NCBI GenBank assembly: GCA_015143295.1
Contig: CM026566.1
Span: 9,039,072-9,103,071, forward strand
Direction: 5' to 3'
Source of the DNA: Tetracentron sinense
Lineage: Eukaryota > Streptophyta > Magnoliopsida > Trochodendrales > Trochodendraceae
Length of the DNA stretch: 64,000 bases
Shown: positions 10,714 to 22,536 of the stretch, piece by piece
How the letters are laid out: each line of letters begins with the position of its first letter
How positions within the stretch are numbered: the first letter of the stretch is position 1
Notes under the pieces: model-generated
Told to the model about the DNA's origin: nothing
What the model saw: only the letters and a program-made list of their open reading frames with translations
The model's database searches: none
Translations under genes and position numbers: made by a program

Positions 10714-10859
10714 GTACGCGTTTGGAGTTATTTTCTTTATTCGTGATTGTTATGTTGTGTTTTATTCCTTATGTACGTACTTGGTATGTTATATATGTAT
10801 ATATACCTACATGTATACACTGTTGATGCATGGATTGACTCAGCTAGTTAAAATTTCAG
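10714..10859 (+). other. Intron between gag and pol of element B (146 nt)
   Basis: Donor CAAG/GTACGC and acceptor TTTCAG/GAG, U-rich body, branch-like TTGAC about 25 nt before the acceptor. Splicing joins the first base of a Gly codon (10713) to 10860, giving [21 protein letters not shown] in one frame. Without splicing gag and pol are in different frames. The same site is split in A, E and F. Splicing is inferred from sequence, not observed. Confidence 0.8.
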
Positions 10860-13568
10860 GAGCCCTACTAGTCAATGAGTATTTGGCTCGAGTGTTGATT
10901 GATACCGGGTTTACTCATTCGTTTGTCTCGCCGAATTTTTCAGAAGGCTTTTCTGTAGAGCCAAGTCAGCTAAAACCGGAGTTAGCCATTTCGACTCCCC
11001 TCGGCAAAACAGTAGTGGCAGATAAAGTGTATAGAAATAGTGTGGTCCAAGTTGGAAGCCACGAGTTGGCGGTTGATCTCATCGTCCTTGGATTCCAAGA
11101 CTTTGATGTTATATTGGGAATGGATTGGTTAGTAGCACATCATGGGCATGTAGCTTGCTTTGAGAAGATGGTACTCTTCAAGCCGGTAGAAGGAAAACCA
11201 TTTCACTTTCGGGGGTTGAAAGGTAGAGATATTGCTCGTTTTGTGGCGTTGAGCTTAGCTAAACCCGAGGCAAAGGACTCATCGACTATTCCAGTTGTGA
11301 GTGAATTCCTGGATGTGTTTCCAGAGGAGTTGCCAGGATTACCTCCAGATAGGGAGATTGAGTTTGTGATCGAGCTTGCACCAGGCACAGCTCCTGTTTT
11401 GAGAGCTCCATATAGAATGGCCCCTATTGAACTCAAGGAGTTGAAGACTCAATTGGAGGAATTACAAGGTCTTGGTTTCATTCGACCAAGTGTCTCACCG
11501 TGGGGTGCCCCAGTGTTGTTTGTTAAAAAGAAAGATGGCTCGATGCGGATGTGTGTCGATTACCGGCAACTGAACAAAGTCACTATAAAGAATAGGTATC
11601 CCTTGCCTAGGATTGATGACTTGTTCGATCAGTTGAAGGGAGCGAGATTTTTCTCGAAGATAGACCTTCGATCGGGTTATCACCAGTTGAAGATTAAGGT
11701 GGAAGATGTTCCCAAAACTGCTTTCAGGACTCGGTATGGACACTACGAGTTCTTGGTGATGCCTTTTGGTCTCACGAACGCGCCGGCAGCCTTTATGGAT
11801 TTGATGAACCGGGTGTTCCGGCCATATCTTGATAGGTGCGTGATTGTATTTGTTGATGACATTTTGGTCTATTCCCAGACACGGGAAGATCACACACGCG
11901 ACCTATGCCTTGCTTTGGAAATACTAAGAGAGTACAAGCTATACGCTAAACTCAGTAAGTGTGAGTTTTGGTTGGAAGAGGTGGCATTTCTAGGCCACGT
12001 TGTTTCTGTGGAAGGCATCTCGATTGATCCAAAGAAGATAGATGCAGTCATGAGTTGGGCGAGGCCCAAGAGTGTCACAGAGATACGTAGTTTCCTTGGA
12101 TTGGCAGGCTACTACAGGAGATTTGTAGAGGGCTTCTCTAGCCTTACGGCACCGCTCACTTACCTGACAAGGAAGAACGCCAAGTTTGTATGGAGTGATA
12201 AGTGCGAGATCAGTTTCACGGAACTGAAGAAGAGGCTTACTACAGCCCTTATCCTTACTGTGCCATCCGGACCTTATGTGTATGAGGTGTATAGTGATGC
12301 CTCGCACGTTGGACTTGGGTGCGTACTCATGCAGCACAAGAAAGTCATTGCCTATGCATCAAGGCAGTTGAAGGAGCATGAGAAGAATTATCCCACGCAC
12401 GACTTGGAGCTTACGGCGGTCGTGTTTGCACTTAAGATTTGGCGTCATTACCTTTATGGGGTGGAGTTTTATGTGTTCACTGATCACAAGAGTCTCAAGT
12501 ATCTCTTTTCCCAAAAGGAGCTGAATCTAAGGCAACGGCGTTGGATGAAATTTTTGAAAGACTATGATTGTACCATTCAATACCACCCGGGTAAAGCAAA
12601 TGTAGTGGCTGATGCTTTGAGTAGAAGACCTCCGGGGTTATTAGCATGCATGTTAGTGCAGGAATGGAAGCTACTTGAAGATTTGGCAAATCTGGACATT
12701 AGTGTGAATGACTCTGTTCGTAGTCCTATCTTGGCAAATGTCACGGTTCGACCATACATGATAGATTTGATCCAAGAATACCAAGCCGCGGATGCTAAAT
12801 TGTTGGCTTATCGGGACAAGGAAGGTGCTAAGGGTAGTGAGGACTTCTCTCTCACTAGTCGGGGTGCTATCACATTCAAGGGAAGGCTGTGCGTCCCAGC
12901 CAATGCAGATCTTCGAAGAGAGATTTTGGATGAAGCACACTGTTCGAAGTACACAGTGCATCCAGGGGGTACAAAGATGTACCGGAACCTCAAGAGTCAC
13001 TTTTGGTGGCGGAATATGAAGAGGGATGTTGCGGAGTATGTAGCACGATGCTTAGTGTGCCAACGGGTGAAGGCAGAGCACATGCGGCCGGCAAGTCTAT
13101 TGCAGTCTCTTCCTATTCCCGAGTGGAAATGGGAGAACATATCCATGGATTTCATAGTTGGCTTGCCAAAGACGGCAAGGAGCTCAGATGCGATATGGGT
13201 AGTAGTGGATCGTTTGACGAAGTTCGCTCACTTCTTACCTTACCGAACTACTTTCAACTCTAGTTGTCGCGACCCAAAACCCACCCTAGGAGTTAGAGTG
13301 AATCTTGGATGACTTAATCATGACTTACAGGACTTGCTTGACGAACCAACCTGCAAAACCCACAGAACATATACAATAGAGGGTAACAGCGGAAGCATAA
13401 CTATAAACCACAGCGGAAGTCTAATAAACCTCTAAGTATATACACATGGTCCAAGTTTAATACAAAAGAAAACAAAACAAAGAAAATGCGGACATACCCG
13501 CCAAAATACATGGATATAATCATTCATGCTCACCCACAGCTAATCCACTCAGAATCTAACACCACCTA

Positions 13569-13685
13569 CTAATAACCCTCTACGGGAGGTTCCTCCAAAG
13601 GCTCCTTGACGTACTCCTCCTCCACCCATGGACCAGGAGCACAAACATCAAATGGAGCAGCAGCTCCCTCAGAACCTGCCGACAT
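13569..13685 (-). CDS. LTR small ORF in the inverted solo LTR (38 codons)
   Basis: Minus-strand ATG at 13685; begins MSAGSEGAAAP, includes PWVEEEYVKEPLEEPP and ends EGY. It keeps the frame seen in the B, A, F and E LTRs, one codon shorter at the end. No domain recognised. Confidence 0.45.
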   Translation of the reverse strand: MSAGSEGAAAPFDVCAPGPWVEEEYVKEPLEEPPVEGY

Positions 13686-14002
13686 AAGAAGTACGGCTGA
13701 GCATGGAATACTCAGCGGGTACTAAATACTAACCAATAGTCATCGCATGAGATAGCAATGCACACATATATATATATATATGAGATAGGAACAGTTCATA
13801 TCATAAAAGGAAGTAAAGCAGTTTGTAATCATGCTTGCATTCAGAAAAGCCGATAAAACCCTTGAAGACCTTGTGCACTTGACTTGACTGCAAATACCAT
13901 TTCCGTGCTTGAAAACTTGTAATGCTTGTCTTATCTTGTCATATTATGCGTGTCATGCCATGTCATGCTTGTATCATGCTTGGAAAAGTAAACTACTTGT
14001 GA

Positions 14003-14250
14003 GGGAAGGGAGACCCTTCTTCCTAGAATGCTCATGCTTGTCATGCTATGTCATGTCATGCCTACTCGGAAGAGTAAACTACTTGTGAGGGAAGGGAGAC
14101 CCTTCTTCCTAGAATGCTCATGCTTGTCCTTCCACTTGTTAGATTCACTTGTGAGATGTCCTTGTGAGATGCACTTGCGAGGGAAGGGAGACCCTTCTTA
14201 TGTTATGTATGCACTTGCGAGGGAAGGGAGACCTTTCTTATGAGAATGCA
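14003..14250 (-). repeat. Array 2 hairpin repeats in the inverted solo LTR
   Basis: Four copies of GAGGGAAGGGAGACCCTTCTT or close variants. The first two lie in units about 80 bp apart that also share aagtaaactacttg; the last two are closer together. This is the same hairpin core as in the B LTR but with a different unit length. Confidence 0.8.
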
Positions 14251-15115
14251 TGATTGTCTTGTCCTTGCCAAAAGCGAGGTAAAACATATCGTACGATATG
14301 CCCCACCTCTAAACCGTGTTCTTGAAAACGCCGATAAAACATGCCATGCATTCGTGCTCGTGAAATCGTGTGCATACTTGCATTTGGAATTAAATATGGC
14401 AATTTGGGGTAATTCACAAAGCATAACATATAACAATTTAAGTGAGTAATAATCTACACATTTTAAGAAATGTAAGAAACACACTATCATGAACCCTAAC
14501 AAATTTCAAGAGTACTTAAGCTTGGATTCCCTTAATTTATCATTTATTTTGTTCACCTTGGCATTTCATCAAACATAGGGTGTGTTGATTATTCACTTAA
14601 ACCTAGATCATGCTTTTCTAGGTGGGTTATGCTCACATCACACTTGTATGTTCATTATTAGTACAATGCCCTTTCCCATTCATTCATCACATCATCCACA
14701 CGGCATCCATTCGCCAACATCCACCTCCATTCACCATTCATACCACCAATCTCATAACACATGTATAAGTGAAGGAAAACAAGAAGAAATAAAGGAAAAG
14801 AGAAGCTATAACTAGGAGGGTAGCAAAGAGTACCGACCCGAATAGGGAAGAAAACCTTTGCAAAAACGTGCGTGAGATGCTACCGAGCTTGGAGAACGTG
14901 GTCCTCCCGAGCTTGACCGAAGCTTGGGGTGATCTAGGGTAGCAAACCCTTGATTTCTCCTTCAAGAACAAACCCTAGGTTAGGATCCCCTTCTCCTTTC
15001 TCTCTAACTCTCAAAAATACTCTAGGTGTGTGAATGAGAGCCCTAAAGGCTCGGGCAACCTTTATAGGTAGTGAAGAAACCCTAAAAATCCGATTAAAAT
15101 TTCTGGATTCGCGAT

Positions 15116-15306
15116 CTACGATCGATCGTAACTTGTCTACGATCGATCGTAAGTTGTACTACGATCCATCGTAAATTATCCACGATCGATCGTATATCGA
15201 CCCGAAACTTTTGTCAATTCCTGAGATTCTACGATCGATCGTAAGCTCTACGATCGATCGTAACTCACCTACGATCGTTCGTAGGGTGTGTACAATCGGT
15301 CGTAAC
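15116..15306 (-). repeat. Array 1 of the inverted solo LTR: ACGATCGATCGT palindromes
   Basis: About eight copies of a 12-nt palindrome (ACGATCGATCGT and close variants) spaced by 6-25 nt. It occupies the place of the ACGTT array of B and the ACCGATCGATCGGT array of A, next to the same conserved block (15330-15480). Confidence 0.9.
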
Positions 15307-16543
15307 TTGCAGCAAAATTCCATATTTTTCCTCCTTGTTTCGGCCATAACTTTTGACTCGCTCGTCGGATTTCGACGATTCAACTTGCGTTGGGTTCGTA
15401 CTTCGAAAAGGAACATTTATGACATTTTGGAATTTCCAATTTCTTCCTTATTTATTAATTGCACTACTTTAAAGGAAAAATGGCTACAAAAGTGTCATTC
15501 ATAATGTCAAAAGTTCGGGGCTCTACACTAGTCAGTTAGCCGCTTTGTACATCAAGGAAGTGGTGAGGTTGCACGGAGTACCCGTTTGTATTGTGTCAGA
15601 TCGGGATCCAAGATTCACATCACGATTCTGGAGAAGCTTCCAGGAAGCTATGGGTTCCCGACTTGATTTCAGCACCGCCTTTCATCCACAAACGGATGGG
15701 CAAACCGAGAGAGTGAACCAAGTCATTGAAGACATGCTTCGGGCTTGTATTTTGGATTTCAAAGGCAGTTGGGAAGAGCACTTGCCTTTGGTTGAATTCG
15801 CTTATGATAACAGCTATCAGGTGAGTATCCAAATGGCACCATTTGAGGCCTTGTATGGGCGAAGTTGTAGGTCTCCTCTCTATTGGGATGAGGTAGGAGA
15901 GAGGAAAGTACTTGGTCCGGAGTTGATTGAGCAAACTGCAAACACAGTTAAGATCATTCGGGATCGATTGAAAACCGCTCAAGATCGCCAGAAAAGTTAT
16001 GCGGACAGGCGCCGTAGGGACTTGGAATTTCAAGTAGGGGATCAAGTTTTTGTGAAAGTATCTCCTAGCAAAGGGATCATGAGATTTGGAAAGCGAGGCA
16101 AGCTCAGTCCTCGGTATGTAGGGCCTTTTGAGATTATCACACGAGTTAGTGAGGTTGCTTACAGGGTAGCTCTCCCACCTCACATGGCCGCAGTTCACAA
16201 CGTCTTCCATGTGTCTATGCTTCGGAAGTACATTGCGGATCCTTCACATGTCATAGACTTGGAACCGTTGGAGATTCGAGAGGACCTCACCTTGATTGAA
16301 AAGCCGGTTCAGATTTTGGATCAAAGAGATCAGGTGCTTCGCAACAAGACAATCCCTTTGGTTCTTGTGCAATGACAACACCATGCTCGGGAAGAAACTA
16401 CATGGGAACGTGAAGCCGAAGTCAAAGCAAAGTACCCAGAATTAATTGAATGAGTTTTTGTATAAGTCTGTATATGACTTGAAATTTTCTTTTTGGTCTG
16501 TAATGCAAGTAGCATCTAAATTTCGAGGACAAAATCTTTTTGT

Positions 16544-16556
16544 AAGGGGGGGAGGA
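16544..16556 (+). other. Polypurine tract of element B
   Basis: AAGGGGGGGAGGA directly before the 3' LTR start at 16557. Confidence 0.9.
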
Positions 16557-19072
16557 TGTAGAGCCCCGGACCTTTTCACATTTTATGCATGACACTTTCA
16601 TTGCCAGTTTGTCTTTAAAGAGGTATAATTAATAAATAAGGAAGAAATTGGAAATTCTGAAATGTCAGAAATGTTCCTTTTCGAAGTACGAACCCAACGC
16701 AAGTTGAATCGTCAAAATCGGACGAACGAGTCAAAAGATATGGCCAAAACAGTCTGGACCTGCAGGAAATCGTAGCTTGGAAGGCACTAAGGACGTACTT
16801 TGATAACGTAGCTCGAGCTCTGATAACGTATTCGTTGTGCATCCGTTGTGCAACAGACAACGGGTACGTTGTACAGCAACAACGGGTACGTTGTACATAA
16901 TACAACGGACAACGAGCTCAGCACTATGCACTATCCACAACGGACAACGAGTTTGGCACTGTTCACAGCACAACGTGTTCAGCACTGTTCACAGCACAAC
17001 GTGTTCGGCACTGTTCACAGCACAACGTGTTCAGCACTGTTCACAGCTCAACGTGTTTGGCACTGTTCACAGCACAACGTGTTCAGCACTGTTCACAGCA
17101 CAACGTGTTCGGCACTGTTCACAGCACAACGTGTTCGGCACTGTTCACAGCACAACGTGTTCGGCACTGTTCACAGCACAACGTGTTCGGCACTGTTCAC
17201 AGCAGCTCAACGTGCTCGGTCCTCGCGTTTTGCAGAATTTTCAGTAAGGGCATTAGGGTCTTTTGGTCGGTTCACTCTTACCTTAAGAGTTTAACCCGAG
17301 CCTTTAGGGCTTCATTTCGACACTCAGAGAGATTGGGAGATAAGAAGAGAGGAGAGGGCGATTCCTAAACCTAGGGTTTCCAGTTTGGAGAGAAATCAAA
17401 GGGTTTGTGAACCCACACTCAACTCAAGCCCATTTTTCTTCAAGATCAAGGCACAAGCTCATGAGGAGCATCTCCTCAAGCTAGGGCAGCAACTCATAGT
17501 CGTTTTTGGAAGGGGATTTCTTCCTCACTTGATCAAGGTCGGTACTTCTTGCTACCCTCCTAGTTATAGTTTATCTTTTCCTTTATTTCTTCTTGTTTTT
17601 CCTTCACTTACATATGTGCTATGAGATTGATAGTATGAATGGTGAATGGGGGTGGATGTTGGCGAATGGATGCCATGTGGATGATGTGATAAATGAATGG
17701 GAAAGGGCATTGTACTAATAATGAATATACAAGTGTGATGTGAGCATAACCCACCTAGAGAAGCATGATTTAGGTTTAAATGAATAATGAATAATGAACA
17801 CACCATGTTTGATGAAATTCCAAGGTGAATAAAGTGAGTTGTAAATTAGGAAATGCATGCCTAATAAATTATGGATATTGCTAGGGCTTATGATAGTGTG
17901 TTTTCTTGCTTTCCCTAAATGATATGAATATTACATTGCTAAATCATTGATGTTATATGTGTTGTGAAATTACCCAAATGTCATATTTAAATTTAAATGC
18001 AAGTATGTACACGGTTCCCACGAGCACGGCATGCATGAAATGATTTATCGAGGTTTTCAAGAACATGGTTAGGGGTGGGACATATCCTACGATATGTTTT
18101 ACCTCGCTTCCCACAAGAAGACAAGAACCAACATTCCACGAGGGGTCTCCCCTCACTCACAAGTGCATATCATGAAGAAGGGCCTCCCTTCCCTCGCAAG
18201 TACATACATATCATGAAGAAGGGTCTCCCTTCCCTCGCAAGTGCATTGCATAAAGAAGGGTCTCCCTTCCCTCTCAAGGCATCTCACAAGTGCATCTCAC
18301 AAGTACATCTCACAAGGATATCTCACAAGTTACATGATCACAAGCAAGCACGCATGACATGCATGACATGACACGACATACAAGAATCAAGCAAGATAGA
18401 CAAGACAAGCTTTCAAGTACGAAAAGATATTTCAAGCCAAGTCAAGTGCATGATGTTTTCAAGAGGATTTATCGGCTTTCTACGAAATACAAGCATGATT
18501 ATAAATTACCTTACTTCCTTGTATGATATGAATTGTTTCCGTTTGACATATATAAAGTGCTCCTGATTATGTATTGCCATTTTTATGCTATAATTGTTGG
18601 TTAGTATTTAGTACCCGCTGAGTATTCCATGCTCAGCCGTACTTCTTATATCGGCAGGTTCTGAGGGAGCTGCTGCTCCGTTTGATGTTTGTGCTCCTGG
18701 TCCATGGGTGGAAGAGGAGTACATCGAGGAACCTTTGGAGGAACCTCCAGTTTTGGGTTACCATTAGGTGGTTGTAGATTCTGAGTGGATTAGCTATGGG
18801 TGAGATGAGAGATATACATTCATGTATTTTGGCGGGTCTGTCCGCACTTTCTTTTGGTTACTTTTTGTATAAACTTGGATTTGCGTATGTATATACTTAA
18901 AGGTTTGGTAGACTTCCGCTGTGCTATGTTAGAGTATGTTTCCGCTGTTTATATCCTCTATTGTATATGCTCTGTGGGTTTTTGCAGGTTGGTTTGTCAA
19001 GCAAGTCATGTAAGCCATGATTAGTCGTCCAAAGTTCACTCTAACTCCTAGGGTGGGTTTTGGGTCGCGACA
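16557..19072 (+). repeat. 3' LTR of element B
   Basis: Same ends and regions as the 5' LTR. Array 1 at 16846-17220 has fewer tacgttgtacagc units and a different order of 26-bp variants than in the 5' LTR. The small ORF lies at 18648-18767 with its ATG mutated to ATA. About 20 substitutions in the last 1.7 kb relative to the 5' LTR. Confidence 0.95.
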
Positions 19073-19077
19073 ACCTG

Positions 19078-19654
19078 GTACCACATAAATACTAAAGTCT
19101 ACTACCCTACTCGGAGACAACCCTAGTATATCTTGGAACACATCTCCAAACTCCGAGACAATTTGTATCTTGTCTAGACTGACACTCTGATTTCCACTCT
19201 CGATGTGAGAGAGGAATCCCTTTCTCATAACTTCTCCAGCGTGATAACTTCGAAAGACAAAAAGTGCTTCACCAGGGACTGAGAAAATCACTGTTTTCTC
19301 AAAACATGCTACCTTAACATGAAAGGCCGCTAACCAATCCATACCTAAGATAATATCATATTCCCGGATCCCGAGCACCACTAAATTGGCTGGTAAGATC
19401 CTTTCCCCGATCTTAATTGGGCAATCTCTACAAACACTACCCAAAATAACTGACTCTCCCATAGGTGTCATAACTGATAATGATACTTCTAAGTTCTCAG
19501 GCACTAAACCCAAAGCATTCATAAATTGTATCAAAATAAATGAATAAGTAGCTCCCAAATCAAATAACACTTTAGTAACGCTATGAAAAATAGGGAGTGT
19601 ACCTTCTACTAGGGCATCAGATGCTTCTACTTCCTTCGGAACTACTGTAAACAT
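19078..19654 (-). pseudogene. pol: Element C protease and linker to RT (5' half of pol)
   Basis: Minus-strand frame with gag-protease linker SDALVEGTLPI, protease motif VLFDLGATYSFI (canonical DSG or DTG altered to DLG) and [20 protein letters not shown], then the linker IVSEFGDVFQ...IYVVPG, cut by the B insertion. The gag-to-protease reading is continuous here, with no intron, at the place where A, B, E and F have one. It continues at 6601 downward. Confidence 0.9.
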
Positions 19655-20662
19655 CTGGCCTGGCCCCTTAGCTGATTAGGATCTTAAACCAGTGGTTGGT
19701 CGGTCCTTTTGGACTTAAGACAGTTCCTCGAAAGGTTTCCTTTCTCCCTGCAGTTGTAACAAATCCCAAAGAATGCCTCAGGCTCAACATTCTGGACTGG
19801 TGCTACAGACACTACTATAGTAGACGGGACTAGAACAACTGTCTTTTGTCGTTTCCATGGTTGTTGCTGACTCTTGGGCTAACTCTTCTGACCTTGCTGA
19901 GATGTAGGCACTGACTTGTCCTTTCCTCTCTGATCTCTGCCCTTCTGATATGCCACATTGTCTTTCTCAATTACTAGTGCCCTCTTAACCACCTCTGCAT
20001 AAGTTTTCAATCTGTGTCTAACTATCATTTTTTGGACAGAGGGAATGAGACCCTGCTCAAATTTCCAGGCCTTGCGCACCTCATCAACTACCATATAGGT
20101 GGCAAAGCAAGACGACAACTCAAACTTCGCCTCATACTGGCTGACCGTCATCGATCCCTATATCAGATGAATAAACTCTAAAGACTTCTACTCCCTGATG
20201 GTCTCTGGAAAGTATTTAGAGTAGAACTTCAACTTGAATTCTTCCCAACCCATTTCAACCACATCCTCGGTCCTGGCTACCAGATCCCACCAATGATGTG
20301 CTTCTCCCTTTAAAAGGAAGACTGTCAGCTTCATCTTCTGAGTTTCATTGCACTCCATGACTTCAAATATTTTCTCTAGCTCAAGAACCCATTTTTCAAC
20401 TTCCATTGGAATCTACGGCCGCACTGAAAGCTGGAGGACTTAGCCTCTTGAACTCCTTTATCAAACTGACCATCGGAGTAGTATCTGATAGTTGGCTGGA
20501 TGCTTCCGATCTAGCCCCAGCTAGGTGAGCAGTTTCCTCTAGAAGTCTCACCGTGTCTCCCAACACTCGGTAAACTTCATTCAATCTTGGGTCTGCCCTT
20601 TTAGATGCTCGGTTATCCGCTCCAACACGCCCTCTTCTTCCTCCAGACATGACCCTTATCAT
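19655..20662 (-). pseudogene. gag: Element C gag, frameshifted
   Basis: Minus-strand Gag remnant. N-terminal part MSGGRRGRVG with FKRLSPPAFS; a 1-bp insertion at about 20405 shifts the frame before MEVEKWVLELEKIFEV, FLLKGEAHHWWDLV and WEEFKLKFYSKYFPE; a stop precedes SMTVSQYEAKFE. The zinc knuckle near 19735-19780 reads CYNCREKGNLSRNC, with Asn replacing the metal-binding His. Such changes should abolish Gag function. Confidence 0.9.
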
Positions 20663-20798
20663 AAAAATAAGGAAATTATTAGTTCGGTAGAACTAACACA
20701 TAAGAAGGAAGAATAGCTAAAACAAACAACCTAACATTTCGAGGACCCTAAGAATCTTCCTAGTTGTCACTCAACACACCAGGGTTACAAAACCTAGG

Positions 20799-20810
20799 GC
20801 TCTGATACCA
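20799..20810 (-). other. Primer binding site of element C (tRNA-iMet)
   Basis: Minus strand TGGTATCAGAGC (plus GCTCTGATACCA), 3 bp from the 5' LTR that starts at 20814. Confidence 0.95.
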
Positions 20811-20813
20811 ATT

Positions 20814-22531
20814 TGTCACGCCCCCAAAATTTATCTCATAAATGTACAGATTCCAGGGCGTGACCATGGAACATATCCCAAGCTAAATGGAAATTAATAA
20901 TATCCATTATCAGATATGCATATCAAGTAAACTAAATGTTTAATAAAGTTAAAGAAACAACTCTAGTTCAAAAAAGTCTCACCACAATTTTCTCTGAACT
21001 CAAATAAATAATTGAAAAAGAAGAATGCTCCACTAGCTAACTAAGCTCTTGAAGTATCTCTAGGTCCTTCCAATATCTCCTCAAAAATAGTAGCAAAAAC
21101 AAGGTTGGGCATAAGCTCAGCAAGTAAACACATCCATCATGCAACAATTTCACTTTAAAAACATATGCAATTATTTTCTTGTACAAGAATATCACAATTA
21201 ACTTCCCAACGCACCGTGATCTGATTCTTTGTCTATAGGGTTCACACATAGCTCGCCCTATCGACAATGATTGAGTGGTACTTAGCTCTACTCATGGGGA
21301 TCGCACGTAGTTCACCCTCCCAATGATTTGGCTAGGAGAGTATCTCACTCGATCTATTGGTCAATCATCCATTGTGGCTTAATCTTTCTTTGATAGCCGA
21401 ATTTTACTTTTGGGGTTGCACCTAGTTCACCCAAGGATCCACCTTGGAGATCATACTTAACTCACCCCACAAGTGAACCCTACACGTGGTCTCTGTCATT
21501 AATTATCCATTTTAGTCTAAACAAAAACAGTTAATTTCATAAACACATAATAACTAAATCATAGTTCTAACATAAAACAGGGTTAACAATATTAACATAT
21601 TTGCAAGTTCCAATGTAGTTCATTCCTGTAAGTCATGGCAGTAAAACATACATGGAGACATATAGATAAATCCTGATTTCAGATTTAGTACCTTTATTAC
21701 AAGTAGAAAAGTTCTCTGTTGCTAATCTGATCAAACACCCAACTTGTAAAAACCTTAAAACAACAATCACCTACCCTAAAACAACAAGCACCCAACTATT
21801 AAACACCCTAAAACAGAAACGAAAACCCAGACCAGTCAACCCAGATTTATTCTTATTGTAAATTTCTTAGAAACCCTTGACCTAACTTAATCAATTATAC
21901 ACTAATCAACAAGAATTATTCTAGATCTGATTTATGAAATCTTTAACATGGTTCATAAAGATAGTGTTCTTAACCTAAAATCATTAATGCATCATATCTA
22001 ACTCACAATCAAGAATATAAGATGAAAGCCTAGATCTAAGGGAGAATGTTCACTTGCCTACAATTTCAAAAAGATCAAACCAAGTATTTTTTTTTTAATT
22101 GCAAAAGGAGCCCTTGAACGGATTAATCAACATCTTTTGATCACACCTAATTTCATGAAGCCTCGGATCTTACTTCCAAACTTTGAATTCCTCCTCCAAT
22201 ACTTGCAGCTATTTTCTCTTCCTTTGTTTATTACGTATTCCCCTCCTCTCCTCTTAATTTGGTTTGAGACAATCATCCCTAATTAGGTTAATTATTTGCT
22301 TATATACTAATTCTAATCTATAATTACATAAATGCTATTAATGATGTTTGTTTGTCCACAAGTTCTAACTAAACCAATTTATGAGTTATTTGTTTTTTTT
22401 TAAAATTTATTTTAACTTCAAGTTGGTAACATTATTATGGTTAACCTTAACATTGAAATTACTAACCCGCCCTTAAGCTGAAAATTACAAAATTACCCTA
22501 GAAGCATAAATAATAATTCCAGGTCACTACA
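20814..22531 (-). repeat. 5' LTR of element C (right copy)
   Basis: 1718 bp, the same length as the left LTR and almost identical to it. Minus-strand TATA-like sequence at about 22299-22310. Confidence 0.95.
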
Positions 22532-22536
22532 CTATG

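Larger units (their letters stand above)
13265..15527 (-). mobile_element. Solo LTR, inverted, inside the integrase of B
   Basis: Perfect TSD CTAGT at 13260-13264 and 15528-15532. Ends TGTCGCGACCC...GGGGCTCTACA are the reverse complement of the B-type LTR. It has no PBS, PPT or coding part, so it is a solo LTR left by LTR-LTR recombination. It belongs to the same superfamily but to another subfamily: array 1 (about 15116-15306) is built on ACGATCGATCGT palindromes instead of ACGTT repeats. On the minus strand CCTATAAAG (about 15061-15069) forms a TATA box where A, B, E and F have CTTAAGAG or CCTAAGAG. Confidence 0.95.
10860..16453 (+). pseudogene. pol: Element B pol (protease-RT-RNase H-integrase-chromodomain), split by a solo LTR
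   Basis: From the acceptor at 10860 the frame is open to 13259: aspartic protease [13 protein letters not shown] (Ser to Phe after DTG) and ILGMDWL; RT with [31 protein letters not shown] and intact FVDDILVYS; RNase H with [21 protein letters not shown] and [12 protein letters not shown]; integrase HHCC zinc-binding region near 12935-13060 and the first catalytic Asp region [11 protein letters not shown]. The solo LTR at 13265-15527 then cuts the integrase. It resumes at 15533 with [40 protein letters not shown] and GPFEI. A Trp codon in the chromodomain-like tail is TGA at 16373-16375; the tail would end at 16453. B cannot make full Pol. Confidence 0.94.
6607..19072 (+). mobile_element. Element B: Ty3/Gypsy chromovirus nested in C, itself split by a solo LTR
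   Basis: TSD ACCTG at 6602-6606 and 19073-19077. LTRs at 6607-9151 (2545 bp) and 16557-19072 (2516 bp) begin TGTAGAGCCC and end GGGTCGCGACA. The internal part holds PBS, gag, a gag-pol intron, pol and PPT. The solo LTR at 13265-15527 interrupts the integrase. Over the last 1.7 kb the LTRs differ at about 20 positions by eye, so B is not very recent. Removing B and one TSD copy joins the protease and RT halves of C in frame, proving that B is the later insertion. Confidence 0.96.
2034..22531 (-). mobile_element. Element C: Ty3/Gypsy chromovirus, degraded, interrupted by element B
   Basis: Complete LTR element on the minus strand. Near-identical 1718-bp LTRs lie at 2034-3751 and 20814-22531 and are flanked by the 5-bp target duplication CTATG (2029-2033 and 22532-22536). 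The internal order on the minus strand is PBS, gag, protease, RT, RNase H, integrase and chromodomain-like tail. Element B (6607-19072) sits between the protease and RT coding parts, and C's frame resumes on the far side of it. C has no intron at the gag-protease join, unlike A, B, E and F. It carries many stops and frameshifts and cannot be autonomous. By eye the LTRs differ at about 5 positions, oddly few for an element that must be older than B. Confidence 0.95.
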
